DNA from: Neolentinus lepideus HHB14362 ss-1
Lineage: Eukaryota; Basidiomycota; Agaricomycetes; Gloeophyllales; Gloeophyllaceae
Direction of reading: 5' to 3'
Length of the DNA: 64,000 nt
Assembly (NCBI GenBank): GCA_001632425.1
Contig: KV425573.1
Coordinates: forward strand, 67,052 to 131,051
Shown: positions 11,479-24,334 of the stretch, one piece after another
Numbering within the stretch: position 1 is the stretch's first letter
How the letters are laid out: every line of letters begins with the position of its first letter
Notes under the pieces: generated by a model
Seen by the model: the letters and a program-made list of their open reading frames with translations, nothing else
What the model was told of the DNA's origin: nothing
Databases searched by the model: none
Translations under genes and position numbers: made by a program

Positions 11479-12192
11479 ATGTTGAGACACGCGCCCATAC
11501 CCAAGGGAAATCCTCCATTCACATGGCAGACAACTAGACGCAGTTCCTCCTCTCAATCAGCAACAACTCAAGCTCGGCTACGCGCCCTTTTACGCGACAC
11601 AGCCCAACCTGTCGCAGTCGTAACTTCTCGTCTAAAGGATACTCAAAACCAATTCCATGGTGCAACACTCTCTTCGTTCTCTTCGATTGCAATGGACCCA
11701 CATCCGCTCGTTGCCTTTTCCCTGCGACTTCCTTCACGTATGGCAACTTCCCTAAAATCGGTAAACTCGGTGGACCCAGCACATATGGTCATCAATGTTC
11801 TCTCTGCCACGCAGATGTCCACCGCGGTCGCGTTCTCTCGTGCTGATCTATATTCTGAGCCATTCAACGACGCACCACACGCCCTAACCGAAGAGGGGCT
11901 GCCCGTGCTTGAAGGGGCACTCGGAGCACTGTCGTGCAAGATGATTTCGTCCTGGCCGCTGCACGATCTAGAGGTACTGGTGGGAACTAAATTAGAGGCG
12001 GGGAGTGAGTGGTCAGGGGAAGGGATAGCCTCCGAGCTATTTGTCGCCCGCGTTGTGCGGGTGGAGAGAATTTTGGACCCAGAGTCAGACGGCGACTCTT
12101 TGCGGACATTGCCGTTATTATACCACAGACGGACTTATGCAACCACTACCAATCTCCCCTCCTCTCAAAAAATAGAACAAAAAGGATCGTGA
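11479..12192 (+). CDS. Flavin reductase-like FMN-binding domain protein
   Basis: An intronless gene of 237 residues starting MLRHAPIPKGNPPF. After a Ser/Thr/Arg-rich N-terminus that could be a mitochondrial presequence comes LRALLRDTAQPVAVVTSR, the family's nucleotide-binding opening, then HGATLSSFSSIAMDPHPLVA and FSLRLPSRMATSLK, VINVLSATQMSTAVAFSR and later RVVRVERIL, LLYHRRTY. This matches the split-barrel flavin reductase domain (HpaC/RutF type) that binds FMN and transfers electrons from NAD(P)H. The physiological partner is unknown. It converges with POL1 (104 bp between stops). Confidence 0.85.
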   Translation: MLRHAPIPKGNPPFTWQTTRRSSSSQSATTQARLRALLRDTAQPVAVVTSRLKDTQNQFHGATLSSFSSIAMDPHPLVAFSLRLPSRMATSLKSVNSVDPAHMVINVLSATQMSTAVAFSRADLYSEPFNDAPHALTEEGLPVLEGALGALSCKMISSWPLHDLEVLVGTKLEAGSEWSGEGIASELFVARVVRVERILDPESDGDSLRTLPLLYHRRTYATTTNLPSSQKIEQKGS

Positions 12193-12296
12193 TCCTCAAC
12201 ATTTTTGATATTAGCTATCTTGGTAATAATGTCTATCTGTACAACAGTGCTAATAAATAAACATGCTAGAGATCTGAAATCCGACAAGATGCACTA

Positions 12297-15200
12297 TTAT
12301 AACTTCATGAACGAGAACAACGACCCAAGATCTACGAAGCGCCGCGCGCAGTTGTCCATATACTTGTCGACCGTCGCGGCCATCGTCTGGAACAACAACA
12401 CGTTCTTCTGATTGCTGAAGAGGCCCGTAACACCATCTACAGGGACAGCCATCAGCACAGCCGCCACAAGGTCGAAACGCTGAACCGACACTCACCCGAC
12501 CCTTTGGAATTCGCCACAGCCTTCTGCGCATCAAACAAGAAAGCAAAATACCTAAGCTGGTTATACAGCTGCGAGTCCGAATACTCAAATGCCACCGTCC
12601 CACGACACCCCGACCTCAAGCACCTGCGCCCGTACACGCCCATCATCCGCGTGCGGTTCCGGCACGTCGGATCGTCACATACTGTCCAACCCTCGTAATA
12701 TCGCGCGATGTGCGCGCGGATCTGCGTCTCAAGCTGCATCTGCATGCTGGCGATCCTAACAGGTGCATGGCAAGAGAGGCACTGCGCACCAGAGGGCTGC
12801 ATTATCGACGACTGACGCGATGTCAGCAGAAGGATGAGGATGACAAAGGGAAAAGGAACGTACATCGCGGTCGCAAATGTCGACAAAGGGCATCTCCCCT
12901 TGACATGACCGGCACCGTATAAGCAGCGGGTCGCACTCCCTGAAGCGTTCCGCGTCCGAGATCTGAGAGTCTAGCGAGGAGAAGAGGCGTTCTGGTCCGT
13001 CGCCTGAGCCGCTGGTGCGGTATCTGTTTGGGTCCAAGCCTATGTTCAAGCTACGTGAGTACAGACTGCAGGAGCAGCGAGGCGAGACCACCGACCGAGA
13101 CATTCGGCCAATCGCGAGCGATCAGTGCCCTCGATCGGCTCGCACAGACGCTCAATAGGCGGGAGCACTTGCTGCGACAAGTAGAACTCATAGTCTGATG
13201 AAAAGTCAGTACGGTCCTTATCCCAGACCAAATGAGAGGCGTTGGGCTCACCGATTTTGCAATCGCTCTCAGCCTTGCGCACTTCATCGGGATGCCGTGC
13301 CCTATCAGCCTGGCCTGTCTTCGCCGTCTCGCCATCGGCCCCGAGGCAAAATACATATGGGATAACGTCGCCAGAGCGTGCCGAGGCACCGCGCGTCTTC
13401 ATCCGTAGCGCGACCTGGACGTGTGGCTGATTCTTCGCATCTGGGTAGTCTTCTGGGTTCTTGCCTAGTCGCTATACAACGACATTAGCTTAGTTTGTGA
13501 GGATGGGTCGAATATGGATATGACTGACTTTGAAGACAATGAACTCGTCCAGTTTGATCTTGCCCTCCCGGACACTGGTCCCGATGGTGCTCAAATACTC
13601 GTGTATCCGCTCGACCACAATCTCCGTTTCATCGCCTGACAAGATCTGGTCCAGGACGTATCTAAGTCGGCACAGTGAATCACAGTTTCCGAGAACAGAG
13701 CTGAACAGTTGACACATACTGAGATACATTCTTTGATAGCGCACAGAACTCTCTGCGCTTCATGTCTAGACCTTTGACCTCTGTGGATGTCCGTGAGCCG
13801 TCCTCTACCTTGATAGCAGCGTACTTCTTCTTCTGGAGGAGTAGCAATCGCTGGAAGATCCCGTCCAGGTCGATCTCGAGCAGCTTGTACCGATCATTGA
13901 CAGCCTTCTTGAACTCGGCGGAGATGCGCAGTGCTTCGGAGAGCTCGGTGACATTCGTGTTGACGAAGACGGAGTCGGTGTCACCGTAGACCACCTACGT
14001 TAGTTTGAGTCAGAGCCCCAGGCATGAGAAGCAGATGTCTTACATCAAGCTGGAGGCTCTCGGCAAGTTCACGAGTATTGGTTAAGATCTCACGACCCTT
14101 GAAGGTGGTCAGAGCAGCAAGGGGACGCGCGTAAAATCTTGAGTGCTCGAAACCCAAACAGCCGTACATACTGTTGGCTGTGAGTTTAAGGGCCATTTGT
14201 TTAATATCGTACTAGATTGAATGTCGTGAGCGTATAATACAGCCACGATGGATGGACAGCCAACCTGAAGAAGCTTAGCTGGTGACAAGGTGCGGTCCTT
14301 CATGAGCGACTTGACTTGTCGTCGACGTTGAACGAGGGTTGCAATGAGTCTTGGCAAGACACCTTGACCAGTTCCAGGTGAAGGTGGCTCCGGAATCTTC
14401 TCCTCACCATCCTAAAGGAACGTAAGGCATCGTAAAGATAGACGAAGTATATGGTGATCTACCTCATCTTCGACTCTATCGACGGTCGTGAAGTCGATGT
14501 TGTACTCTTGGATAATACTCGGGTATAGAGAATTGAAGTCCATGACCAAGATAAACTTGTCCCAGAGACCTCGTTTCGGCTCGAAGACAAGACCTCCCTT
14601 GTACTTATCCCTCTTGCCTTTCGTACTTGTCTTTGGCCCAGCTTCACCTTCCTCGTCATTCGCCTCTGCCTTGGCGACCGCTGCTACCTTCTTACCCCAG
14701 AATTTATCGGGACAAATATACTTGAGGCGATGGAACTCATGTAGCAAAATGTACTCGTTCCGCTCCGCTCTGCCTCCGTTGAGCGTCTTGTTCCTATTTA
14801 CAACACAGTCAACAGACTAGTCACAACTTACACGGAAAGCAACGTACCAGGAGTTACCGGCAAGATTGGTCAACTGTTTCGTCAAAGGTAATATTTGCAC
14901 TTTGGAAGCAATCGCCATGTGGTAATGTGCGTCCAGCTCGCAGTGCTTCACGAAGGTCATTAGTCGCCCCGGTGAACTCACGGAGCCATCGAAGTAGCTG
15001 GCAGTATCGTCAGGGTCAATGTCTTGCCTATCACTTTTGAGATGTGTCTTGCACATCTCAGTTAGCGACCAGGTCGTCGACGTAATCATGCTCTACAGAG
15101 ATGCGATCAACGAGTGACATTCATATGAGCATATCTCTGTACCTTTGCACCGTCGCTAGCGAGATCACATAACAATCGGCCGTTGAGGAAGCGCAGGTTC

Positions 15201-17610
15201 GTACCCTGCTTGCCAATACCAGGCCACTTTGATCTTCTGAATCGACTGATTCGGGACCAGTGCTCCACTTTAAGCTCTCTCATTCTGTGCAGGAGCACAT
15301 CGAGAGAGACACCAAGGAACTCGTGACCAACCAGGGCGTCCGGGTCGGCCTTGTGGATATTAACTACCACAATGCTGAGATTCAAGAAAGACCCAAGACT
15401 GCAAAGTTCCACATACTGAGAAGACTGTTGAGCAGCATACGTTCGTTCTTCATCGTCGCAATCGATCCCTTACCGTTCTTCTTCGCAGCAGATTCGAAGT
15501 TAGGCGGGAACCGATCTAGAGGGCGAACAAAGGTGTTTGAGGTGCAGGGAAGGGATTCTGGGGGAGTAGGATCATCTATCTGAACTGTACAACGAATGAA
15601 ACATAATAAGCAATCGTCGACGATCTAAGGTACAATACATACTGTTCGACCACGTCCGTGCGGTGGCACACACGATCTCGCGCTTGTTTTCATGATGATT
15701 GACTATCGTCCTGAGACTCAAGCTCATGACGGTTAGCGGGGGGATTTCTTTGGGCGCGTCAGGGTCGGATTCCAAGAAAGGATTGAAGTCCTTAGGATCG
15801 TCTACGGTTACTTCAACTTTGCACCATGAGACCTGTTCGTAACTATCAGATTCCAAGCAAACAGCGGTGTCTGTCGATGACACATACACCCTTATGCTCA
15901 ATCCGCGGCTTCTTGATTTGCAGCCAGCATGGGCCCATGATCTTACGCTTCAGTACAAGGAGCTCAAAGGCGTTCGTGTTGGTCCCGAAGATGCGAGAGA
16001 AATTAGGACTTGAGACTCCGCTTGGTATTTGGGGCTCTAATTGCTTCGTCAGTGGCGTCTTACAGTTCAGAGGATGATCACATACCCTCGAATGGATAGA
16101 CAACCTTCAGCCACCGCGCTTCGCCGCGAGGAACGTCGGGTTCTCCGAAGGCATAATTCCGTTCAACGAACTTGGCCTTGAAAGACTTGATCTCAACCTT
16201 CTTTCTCACTCGATCGAAGTCAGTGTATACGTCCGCCAACTCCGGTACCACATCCGTCTCGATGGTGAACTTCCCCTCCTCGTCTTCTTCCATTCGTCGT
16301 TCTCTTGGGAGGACAAAGAGATTCCGCTGGAGATTGGTTACAGTCACACAGCAGGAGACGTATGAAGGCTGAGCACTGGAAGAGCTGCGACACATAACTT
16401 TTCCCGTGAAATACAGACGACCCTCGTGTTCGAGGTAGTCCAGCCAGAAAAACCGAAGTGACCCGTCAGACTCAAGGATGGAGGAATGCGTTACTCCGGA
16501 TGATGAATTATTGGTGGCAGTACTTGAATTCAGCGACCCTAACGAATCGTCTGTCTTGACAGTAAGGGAGTCGTAAACGGATAACCAAGAAGGCGTTTCG
16601 TCGTCTTTGATCTTTTTGGCTGCGACACCATTAACCGGTTTGAACGGCTTCGAGTCGTTCTCGACGTCGAGGTCCATCTTTTTGACGTTCATTTTGCCGT
16701 TCTCCTTCTCCTGCTCTTCGAGGTCGATGTCCATGAAGGCATTCATGTCAATGTCGTCAAAGGACACGTCGAAATCCACGTCGGGATCCTCCTGCTTTGA
16801 AACTTCTCGCACTCCCATCTTTCCAAACCTCTCGATAGCAGGAGTAACACCAGGGGCGCTGGTCCTGATCTTCTTAACAGGGCTCATGACAAGATCTAAG
16901 CCGTCACTAGACGGCGGGCCTGTTTCATATGCTCCATCGCTCGACGTATCTGGAGGACCTCCGAAGCAAGGAGATGAACTGCGGTCGTAGGTATCCCAGT
17001 CAGGGGACGTCTTGCGTTTCTTCGACGATCGATACGTCGTTTTGCTGGTAGCCACGGGAGTAATAGTGTCCATGTCGCCTAGAAGCGAGGCCATGAAGTC
17101 CATTTCCTGCTCTGCCGAGACAGCGGGTCGGTACGCGCTTATACTGGGCGCAGCGACTGGTGGAGGTGCTTTGGGTTTGGCGCGACTCTTCTTATCTTCA
17201 TCCTTAGAGCGCTTGCCTGCCTTTGCTGTAGTCACGTCAACGACCAGTAGTCCTACAAAAGCTCTCTCACTCACACTTCCTCTTCCTATCTATATCTGAA
17301 TCGTCGTTCTCCTCCTGATTCTGCGCTTCATCCCAGTCATCCATACCATTATCCATGTAGCCCTCCACACCATCGTCCACGACAAAGTCGTCCTTCGCCA
17401 GTCGACCACGAACTATGTGTTTATACTGGTCTTCACTAACTTCGTCGTAGATGTCGACATCTTCCTCTTCCTACTCTAATGGTCAGTACACGCTAGCCAG
17501 GATGAAATGAGCATCACCTTCCACGAGCGTCCACCGCCCTCTCTGGCCCTCTTATATGCAGCAAGTTTGTCGAGCTTGCTGTTTCTTTCGCGTCGAGCCC
17601 GTTCCGCCAT
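12297..17610 (-). CDS. POL1: DNA polymerase alpha catalytic subunit
   Basis: Catalytic subunit of the primase-polymerase alpha complex that starts Okazaki fragments. ATG at 17608-17610 ([20 protein letters not shown]). The N-terminal region carries [20 protein letters not shown] and [19 protein letters not shown], the conserved primase/Ctf4-side acidic segments, and a long disordered linker. Family B motifs are all present: motif [16 protein letters not shown] (near 14530), motif [15 protein letters not shown] (near 14180), motif [11 protein letters not shown] (near 13985, across an intron). The C-terminal metal region has [17 protein letters not shown] and CLRSGCRGT (about 12830-12640), and the end is [17 protein letters not shown]. 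More than a dozen introns. Full length and intact by eye. Confidence 0.95.
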
Positions 17611-17671
17611 GTTTTAGAGACGCAAGCCGCGAAAGCAACAAAGGGGTGCTCGCGAGCGCGACGTGTATTGC

Positions 17672-17687
17672 ACGCGTCGGGACGCGT
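17672..17687. promoter_or_regulatory. Paired MluI boxes (ACGCGT) in the POL1-ZIM17 promoter
   Basis: ACGCGT occurs at 17672-17677 and again at 17682-17687, one helical turn apart, 62-77 bp upstream of the POL1 ATG. In yeasts this box binds the MBF G1/S factor and is typical of DNA replication genes, including POL1. The site is in a 211-bp divergent promoter, so ZIM17 may also respond. Confidence 0.65.
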
Positions 17688-17821
17688 TCCGCCAATATAG
17701 CGCGTTTCTTACGTAATGGTTTCCCATTGGACTCAAGTAATTCACAGCTTCCACTGCGCTATTTACTTCGTCAACTTAGCACATCTGCTCGTTCTTGATC
17801 CTATCCATTATCAACATAACT

Positions 17822-18466
17822 ATGAATACGAGTATATCAAGGCTACTACTTGAAACTGGCCGTAGGAAAGCCGTCATCTCTGGTAGTATTTCTCTTGCAT
17901 CTCGAGGGACGAGCAGGCGAATGGTCTTAACTGGGCCAGTACGCAACCGTCTATCCAGTCCTAGTGCGTCCGCGAAGCAGTCGACTCTAAGAGGCCGCAC
18001 AGAATACTCCGCGTGGACGACCGTATCGCGACGTTGCTACTCAGACTCCCCGCCGTCTTCTGGACCTCCCTCAGGCTCCTCGTCGCAGGAACTTGGTCAG
18101 TTAGAGCCCAGTCTATCCTTGACATTCACTTGCACTGTGCCCAACTGCTCGCATCGCTCTTCACATACTTTTACCAAGCGTGCATACGAGAAAGGTATCG
18201 TGATAGTCACCTGTCCCGGATGCAAAAATCGGTGAGCTATACCCTCAGTATATCGTATACTCGCGGTAATTGACCTTCGGGGTAGCCATTTGATTGCGGA
18301 CCATCTATCGTGGTTCAAGGACGAACGCACTCAGGATGGCAAACTGCGGACTATTGAAGATATAATGAAGGCTAAGGGGGAGTCTGTCCAGAGAGGCCGA
18401 ATTAACTTGGATGATTCAAATAGCGGCACAATCGAGTGGACGCCCGATGAAGGGACAGACAAGTGA
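17822..18466 (+). CDS. ZIM17: DNL-type zinc finger mitochondrial Hsp70 escort protein
   Basis: Zim17/Hep1 keeps mitochondrial Hsp70 (Ssc1) soluble. The protein begins MNTSISRLLLETGRRKAVIS, an Arg/Ser-rich presequence, and has the full DNL finger: TCTVPNCSHRSSHTFTKRAY, then GIVIVTCPGCKNR and, after one phase-2 intron (about 18233-18285), HLIADHLSWF. Four zinc Cys (C-x4-C and C-x2-C) are present. The C-terminus is acidic and ends EGTDK, TGA at 18464-18466. Two exons. Shares its promoter with POL1. Confidence 0.93.
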
Positions 18467-18792
18467 AGCGGGTGATCGCTGGGATGGGTGAGGTTACCCT
18501 CAGAGCATCTGCTGTGACCATGTAATATATTTCAGAACAGACACCTTCTTTTCAAAACCCGACTTGCATCCATTCCACACAGTTACAGATTTAATGACGA
18601 CTGCTAGCACAAAGGTGACAATAACAGCAATAAGTACGATCGCGATACAACAGCGGCGGTCTTAATGTCCACAGCGCTCCAAAAAAGCCCAAAATAATCG
18701 AAATCCATTCGGACGGACCCTCCTTTGTGCCATGCAACTTTCGGTACACCGCGATCTGATTCGTCACCGGGTGGTGGAATACTCATCCCTGG
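18467..18792. other. Convergent 3' flanks
   Basis: 326 bp between the stops of ZIM17 and the SDR gene. No open frame of note; presumably both 3' UTRs. Confidence 0.5.
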
Positions 18793-19760
18793 TTACAATT
18801 TTCCAGGCATTCTTCCGCCCGCAGTCAATCTGTACGTTTCACCATTGACGTAAGGGCACTCGATGACCCACTGGACCGTCTGGGCAAACTCCTCTGGTCT
18901 CCCGAATCTTTGAGGGAAGGGGGTATCCTTCGTCAGATTCTGTCGAAGAGTGTCGGTAAAAGTTGCCGTAAGCTTCGACTCGAAGGCTGCTGGAGCGATT
19001 GTGGCTACGCGGATGCCGTATCGGCCCAAGTCGCGCGCAAGGGGCAGTGTCATAGAGGTGATGGCACCCTTGGACGCTGCATACACAGTTTGACCTGGCT
19101 GCCCTTCGAACTGGAATTGCAGGTAAGTCAGGACCAACCCGTTTTCGCCGCACATGTCACTTAGTCAGAACAGGAATTCAAAGGTACGTACTGCTGCAGA
19201 ACTAGCGACCATGACGATGACGCCTCGTTCGCCGTCTGGTCCTTCTGGTTCTACCTTGGTAAGATACGGCAAGGCGAGCCTGATCAAGTTGACCGTTCCG
19301 GCGAGATTGATGGCTATGACGAAGTTGAACATGTCGAGAGGATACGGGTTGCCTTTCGAGTCGATGATCTTTATTGCATCTTATCTTAGTAAATTGGTGG
19401 TACTCCCCCACACTATCCCACATGGGGGGAGCGGGGATATTTGTAACCGCAGCTCACCTTGGCGGGTCCATTTACACCAGCGCAGCACAATACACCTCCT
19501 AATTTCACGCCAGTTTCTTGACTCCATTTCGCTGCACCATCGACTGCAGCTTGGAGTTGCTCAAGGCTGCCCACGTCAGTTTTCCAATGCCGTACTCTGG
19601 TGCGCGCATATGCCAAGCCCTCAAACAACTCATCGGGCGGCTCCGATAGATCAAGTATTGCAACCTGTGTTGAGGATGATTGGAGAAGTAGCCGAGCGGT
19701 TGCGAGTCCGAGCCCAGAGGAACCACCAGATATGATGAATGTGTGCTTCGAAATCTTCAT
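18793..19760 (-). CDS. Short-chain dehydrogenase (HSD17B10-like)
   Basis: NAD-dependent short-chain dehydrogenase/reductase. ATG at 19758-19760 (MKISKHTFIISGG). Cofactor motif SGGSSGLGLATARLLL, acidic residue after beta-2 (AILDLSEPP), CCAGVNG (NAG equivalent), VIVMVASSAA with the catalytic Ser, then YAASKGAITSMTLPLARDLG with catalytic Tyr/Lys, and IAPAAFESKLTATF. FEGQPGQTVYAASK, TPFPQRFGRPEEFA and CPYVNGETYRL follow the pattern of type-2 3-hydroxyacyl-CoA dehydrogenases, so a fatty or branched-chain acyl substrate is plausible. Three exons with two introns of about 85 nt. No strong mitochondrial presequence is visible. Confidence 0.88.
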
Positions 19761-21229
19761 GTTGGCCAATGGCGACGTGGAAGAAGCCTCAGCCTTGTGA
19801 GTGACTTTGCAATATTTATGAGCACCCAATTCGGTTAGCATGCCCTTCGGATCATGATATGGCTCACACATTACCTGCAGAAACGGACGACAGCGCCCCG
19901 ACCCAGATCACCCCCCAATATCGTTTGCGAGTGATTGGACAGTACTTCAATTAGAATGACTGCAAAAGGAGGCCTATAACACTACACAGCTCCACAGTAA
20001 TACGCCTTGGAGCGGCGAGTAAGTCTGGTTATCACGCGATCAGAAAGAAAGCGATTCCAGAGTGTTGGTCGTACCATTAAGAGCTGAGTCGTGCTGAAAA
20101 GCGGATACTTGATCTGATAACGCACGAACTTGAGATCGCCCAAGAGGCTCCACGAAGACGAGGTAAGCGCTGGCAGAATCGTAATGCGCCCCAAAGCAGA
20201 TACACTCCTTCCAAAATTGACAAGGGTGAAATCACATGATGCAACTTCATGCAATCCTAAATCGAATGGACTCGCTACATGATAGAAATTATAGACATCC
20301 TATATGCTTCTGCAACCCATAAACAAATACATATTCTACTCATTTGCTGCCTAGGTAGTAGTGCCAGTGGTACTAACTACGTTATACTTATATACGATCC
20401 TCAGGGTCTGACCTACTCCCCGGAGCGCCGCGGACTACGATGCGGGTTCTATTCAACATCTCGGACATATCTGATTGCCAGCGGCCAGACGCATAAACGA
20501 ACCAAGAACTTCGAATCTTCGTTGCAGTCAGCTTGTATACCGACTCGGAGAGAGCATGATCGAACGCAAAACAGATAGTGGACAGCGGAAACTCGGTCAC
20601 CGTCTTATGCGGTAAGGGAACGCTGTTTGCTGTTCTGCAGAGTCACAAGTCAATAACGATGGCAAACACTTGCATGTGCAAACATAATAGAATAACAACC
20701 TCATAGAGGTGAGCTTTTCGCGTATGTGTCACGTATTCTCGGACGAGACAGGTCGTCCTCGCATTCTGAAAATGGGTATTGCTCTTGTCTGTCCGTAAGA
20801 AGTGGTTTATCAAGGACTGTCTTTCAATACTGGAGACCTTCCGGATCACGACTGCCGTTGGATGAAGTCGCGCTTTCATCCACCAGCGGATGGGGAACGT
20901 GTTTTCACGATCCTGACTCCTCTGGCGGAAGATCGTTCTTCATCGTTTCACGTAATCTAAGGGGTTCACGTCTCTCGAGCACTACGTACGCTCGAATATA
21001 TTATCTGCGAACAACCCTCTGATCAGAGCGTATATATGGAAGGTTTTCTCCAAGTGGCACAAGAGGACAAACATATTTACGCTGGTGGGTCCAAAATAGA
21101 AACGCTCATGGACCATCCAGCTGGACTCGGAGCTTGCGATTGGATAAAGCAATTGCCGGAAGCACAGCATCGTTACCATCCCAAAATGAGAACAAGAGTC
21201 ACTCAGGGCACTCTCGCCACATAACGGCG
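19761..21229. other. Accessory stretch with unidentified open frames
   Basis: No recognised gene. On the minus strand, frames about 20895-20643 (with FPIRWWMKARLHPTAVVIRK) and 20600-20388 (with FAFDHALSESVYKLTATKIR, stop at 20388) could be consecutive exons of a decayed gene, and 20254-19982 is a further 90-residue frame. Composition is protein-like but I cannot name a family and no start is clear. Confidence 0.3.
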
Positions 21230-22012
21230 GATCTTTGAACAATGGGCGGCAAGAAAACTTCTCAATATCAAAGTTCATGGATTTGCTACTGCTCCGGTGA
21301 GCGGGATTCTTTGATACTAAAAGGGTTGAGGGTTGATGCGTCTAGACGCCCTTGGAAGAACAGAAGGTCACTGCCCGGTGGCTCGAAACGCGATGTAATT
21401 GGCCATTGTTCAACAGGGTGAGGATAGACGACTGGTTGCTCGATATTAACATTCCTTGCATTAAAATCGTGGTCTTGCATCTAGGTCGCGCTGTACGAAA
21501 AATTTCATGCCATCAAGCTGAAGGAGCGTTAGAGAGGTATACGTCAAGAGCACGTCCAGTGACCAAGGCCTCGCTCCAACATATGCCCTACCTGGGGGCG
21601 ACAGTGCCCAACTTATGCCGCGTCGAAGGCCTATTTCAATGTTCAAACCGAGCTACTCGTGCGCATCTGATCTCAAGGAACATTCGTGGGAACCAAGGCC
21701 AGGGTTTTTGGACGACAACTGGCGCTTTAGGCAATTTCAGAATCATCCCCTGCGCCGGAGGTTTTAAGTCGGTGTGTTTCAACATTGTCGAGGACATTCA
21801 ATTTCATTGCGAGAAGTCTTCGGCATTCCGAAAGCATGTGAAGCGCGCGTAGGGACGCTTCCGCTGAATTCCTTTGTCCAGACACCTATAAATCTGGCTT
21901 CAACATTTGGAGCCCCCAACTTCTCCCTCGTCGCCCACCGGCCTCTCCTCTCTCTCTGCAAGGCTTTCTACTCGAGTCATTAACCCCTTAATAACTCCAC
22001 CGTCAAGCGTTT

Positions 22013-22625
22013 ATGTCTGGGAGATCATCTCAAAAGAAGCGCGTGCCACCGTCGAAAGGCATGTTTCGATGCCTCCGGTGTGGTTGGAAGTGAGGGCATC
22101 GCTTCACTTCTTTCTTCAGATGTATTAATAAATATTACTAGGGGAGTGGGGCATTATAATGCCACCAGTAGACACACGTGTCGGGAGGATCGTAGACAAT
22201 GGGAATTGCCCATACCAAAGGACGATCCGTTTCCCGGAGTATGGCCGAAGGCCTGGGCGCACGAACAACACACAGCAGGTTCTGCGCTCCAATCTTCGAC
22301 CTCAACAATTGCCGGCTCATCGACGACACGCCTCGGTAAGCTGCAGTTGTGTCATTTGTACGGGGTAGATGTTCGCACGTTGCGGCCAATTCTACCCCTC
22401 GAGAAAGGCAACGAGCCTTACAACATATGGGATCTCCCCTGTTGGGACCAGCATGTGTCGAACATGCTGCCGTACCTGACAGAGATGGAGCGGCGTAGGG
22501 AGCCCTTGACGGAGGTACAGAGAACAATCCTAGGACGGCATCAGGGTGCATGGGGCTACGGCGGTGCCCCGCCTGAGCTTCTACTTCAGCCACTGGATGC
22601 TGAGTTGCTCTGGTGGCTTGCCTAG
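22013..22625 (+). CDS. Small zinc-finger-like protein, copy A of duplicated pair
   Basis: Two exons, 22013-22089 and 22142-22625, give 186 residues. The 52-nt phase-2 intron sits directly after a CxxC: exon 1 ends FRCLRCGW, exon 2 continues KGVGHYNATSRHTC, so splicing creates C-x2-C-x13-H-x-C, a possible C2HC zinc site. The remainder is well ordered by composition (YGVDVRTLRPILPLEKGNE, IWDLPCWDQHVSNMLPYLTE, QRTILGRHQGAWGY) but I do not recognise it. The ordered part is the best conserved portion between the two duplicate units, which supports past selection on the protein. Function unknown; nucleic-acid binding is only an inference from the finger. Confidence 0.6.
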
Positions 22626-24272
22626 GACACCAACGAGGATGAGGAGAGTGAGGATAAGTGATGGTCACCGCTGTCAGTTCAATGCCCGAGCGTGCCATAG
22701 AGTGAGGGTGAGTCCATCTGTAACTTGACGCGCTTGCTCTTAAATAACGCCCATTTGTCCAGGTGGCACGGTGTCCCTCGAAGTCTGGACCGTCGCCACT
22801 ATAAGTCACTGCAATAATATGCACTTCGTCCGTGACGCTATGCATGCCACCATCACTGTATATTGTTTTACTTTGCTCCGCTATCGTGTGTTCACATTAT
22901 TCCTAACTTATTGGTCTATCAACCACCTGTCCACAACTTTATCATTGTTATAGTACTTTGACTGTACATGTATGCTAGTCCTCGCTTGTGTCGTGTCTTA
23001 CTGTTGTTTGTTGTATCACCTATCTTCTACATTTGTATCGCTGTGATTTTTTCCTAGCTGTCGTACGCATGGGGCGCTGTCACGTAGATATGAAACACGA
23101 AAATTCCTGATCTCTACTCCGATCCGTCAGTATAGACTCTGCAATAACTAAAGACCCACTTGAGGTGAACGAGTGTTCCATGACGTTCATCCTTATTGCT
23201 ACATGTTGTACGAGTGTCATTGTCCATGTGTGCACTCCACGCGCACGAGATGGAAGCCTTAAGCATCGAACTGACAAACTTCAGCGTGAGCTTATTCCTG
23301 CCATCATTCAAACGGCCTGCCACTGCACATCACAAACGGTACAAATTATTGTCATTCATAGTCAGTACGTAGCATCCGCGGCACTGAAGAGTAAGTATTG
23401 CATTATAAAGCGAAAAAATCAACTTCGGTTTGGCCTGTACCTTCGCTAGCAGGCTGACAGGTTCGGGACAAAAAACGTAGTTCCGTGCAATGATGCTCTG
23501 TATGTGAATACAATCTGTGGAACTCTTAGCTTGTGGTGAATGTAGCAGCGGGTTAATCGTCGAGATTTTACCATGTATAGCAGCCATGATAACGGTGTAT
23601 AACGTGGAAAGCCTGATGCACACTCACATACTGAGTGACTCGGGCCCACGTGATGCCACTATTGAGAAGACCTCATGGGTACGAATAATCAACATACACT
23701 TTTGGAAGATAGCCTGCTCGCAGTTTGCAGCTAAGCCTAACCTGACGGCCTATTGAGACCTTCAATGACACGACCGAGGCATTCTACGAATCAGGCATAG
23801 ATTGGACATGGGAAATCCTAGCTCACAAATTTTCAAAGATGGGAGCCGTAACTGGATCCATTCACCAGGTCGCAGGTGACAGATTTAGACACAGTGTGAG
23901 GACCAGGATTCCTCGAGGATACGATCGGCTTTAATGGTCCGTCTAAGAGAATTCTTTCGAGTTTTATGTGGGACTCGGTATCTGGAATCCGCCATCTCAT
24001 GCCGCGCCTCACCCATTGTTACGAACCTAGCATGGATGTGGATCATCTTGGTCAGATCATACGTGATTGCGATCTGGGTGTCCTGAGTGGCGAAGGAAGG
24101 GTCAGGACATTGGTCAGTTCAGCCACAAGATTTTCAGTCTAAGATCTAACTGTTATCAAAGTATCCAGAGCCATGGCATGGATGTGAGAGTCTGCCACCT
24201 GTCGACCTTTGATAGTCCCTCATAATGTGGTCCTAGGCATCCTTCTGGTACGCCACATTGCTCGTTGCAGCT

Positions 24273-24334
24273 GCTTGCCTGCGGGTTACATTGAGTTCGC
24301 CTCCTGAGCAAATATCACACTCCAGCAGGCAAGC
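24273..24334. repeat. Hairpin with 10-bp perfect arms (unit A)
   Basis: GCTTGCCTGC at 24273-24282 pairs with GCAGGCAAGC at 24325-24334 around a 42-nt loop. The equivalent place in unit B also forms a hairpin. Confidence 0.5.

Noticed and set aside
19685..19720. tRNA A-box-like sequence GTAGCCGAGCGGTTG
   Set aside because: Lies inside the SDR first exon; no B-box at the right distance and no cloverleaf.
22138..22845. 235-codon minus-strand frame opposite the zinc-finger gene, with a relative at 26215-26754
   Set aside because: Conserved only because the plus-strand gene is; the plus frame shows the CxxC/His pattern and correct splice sites.
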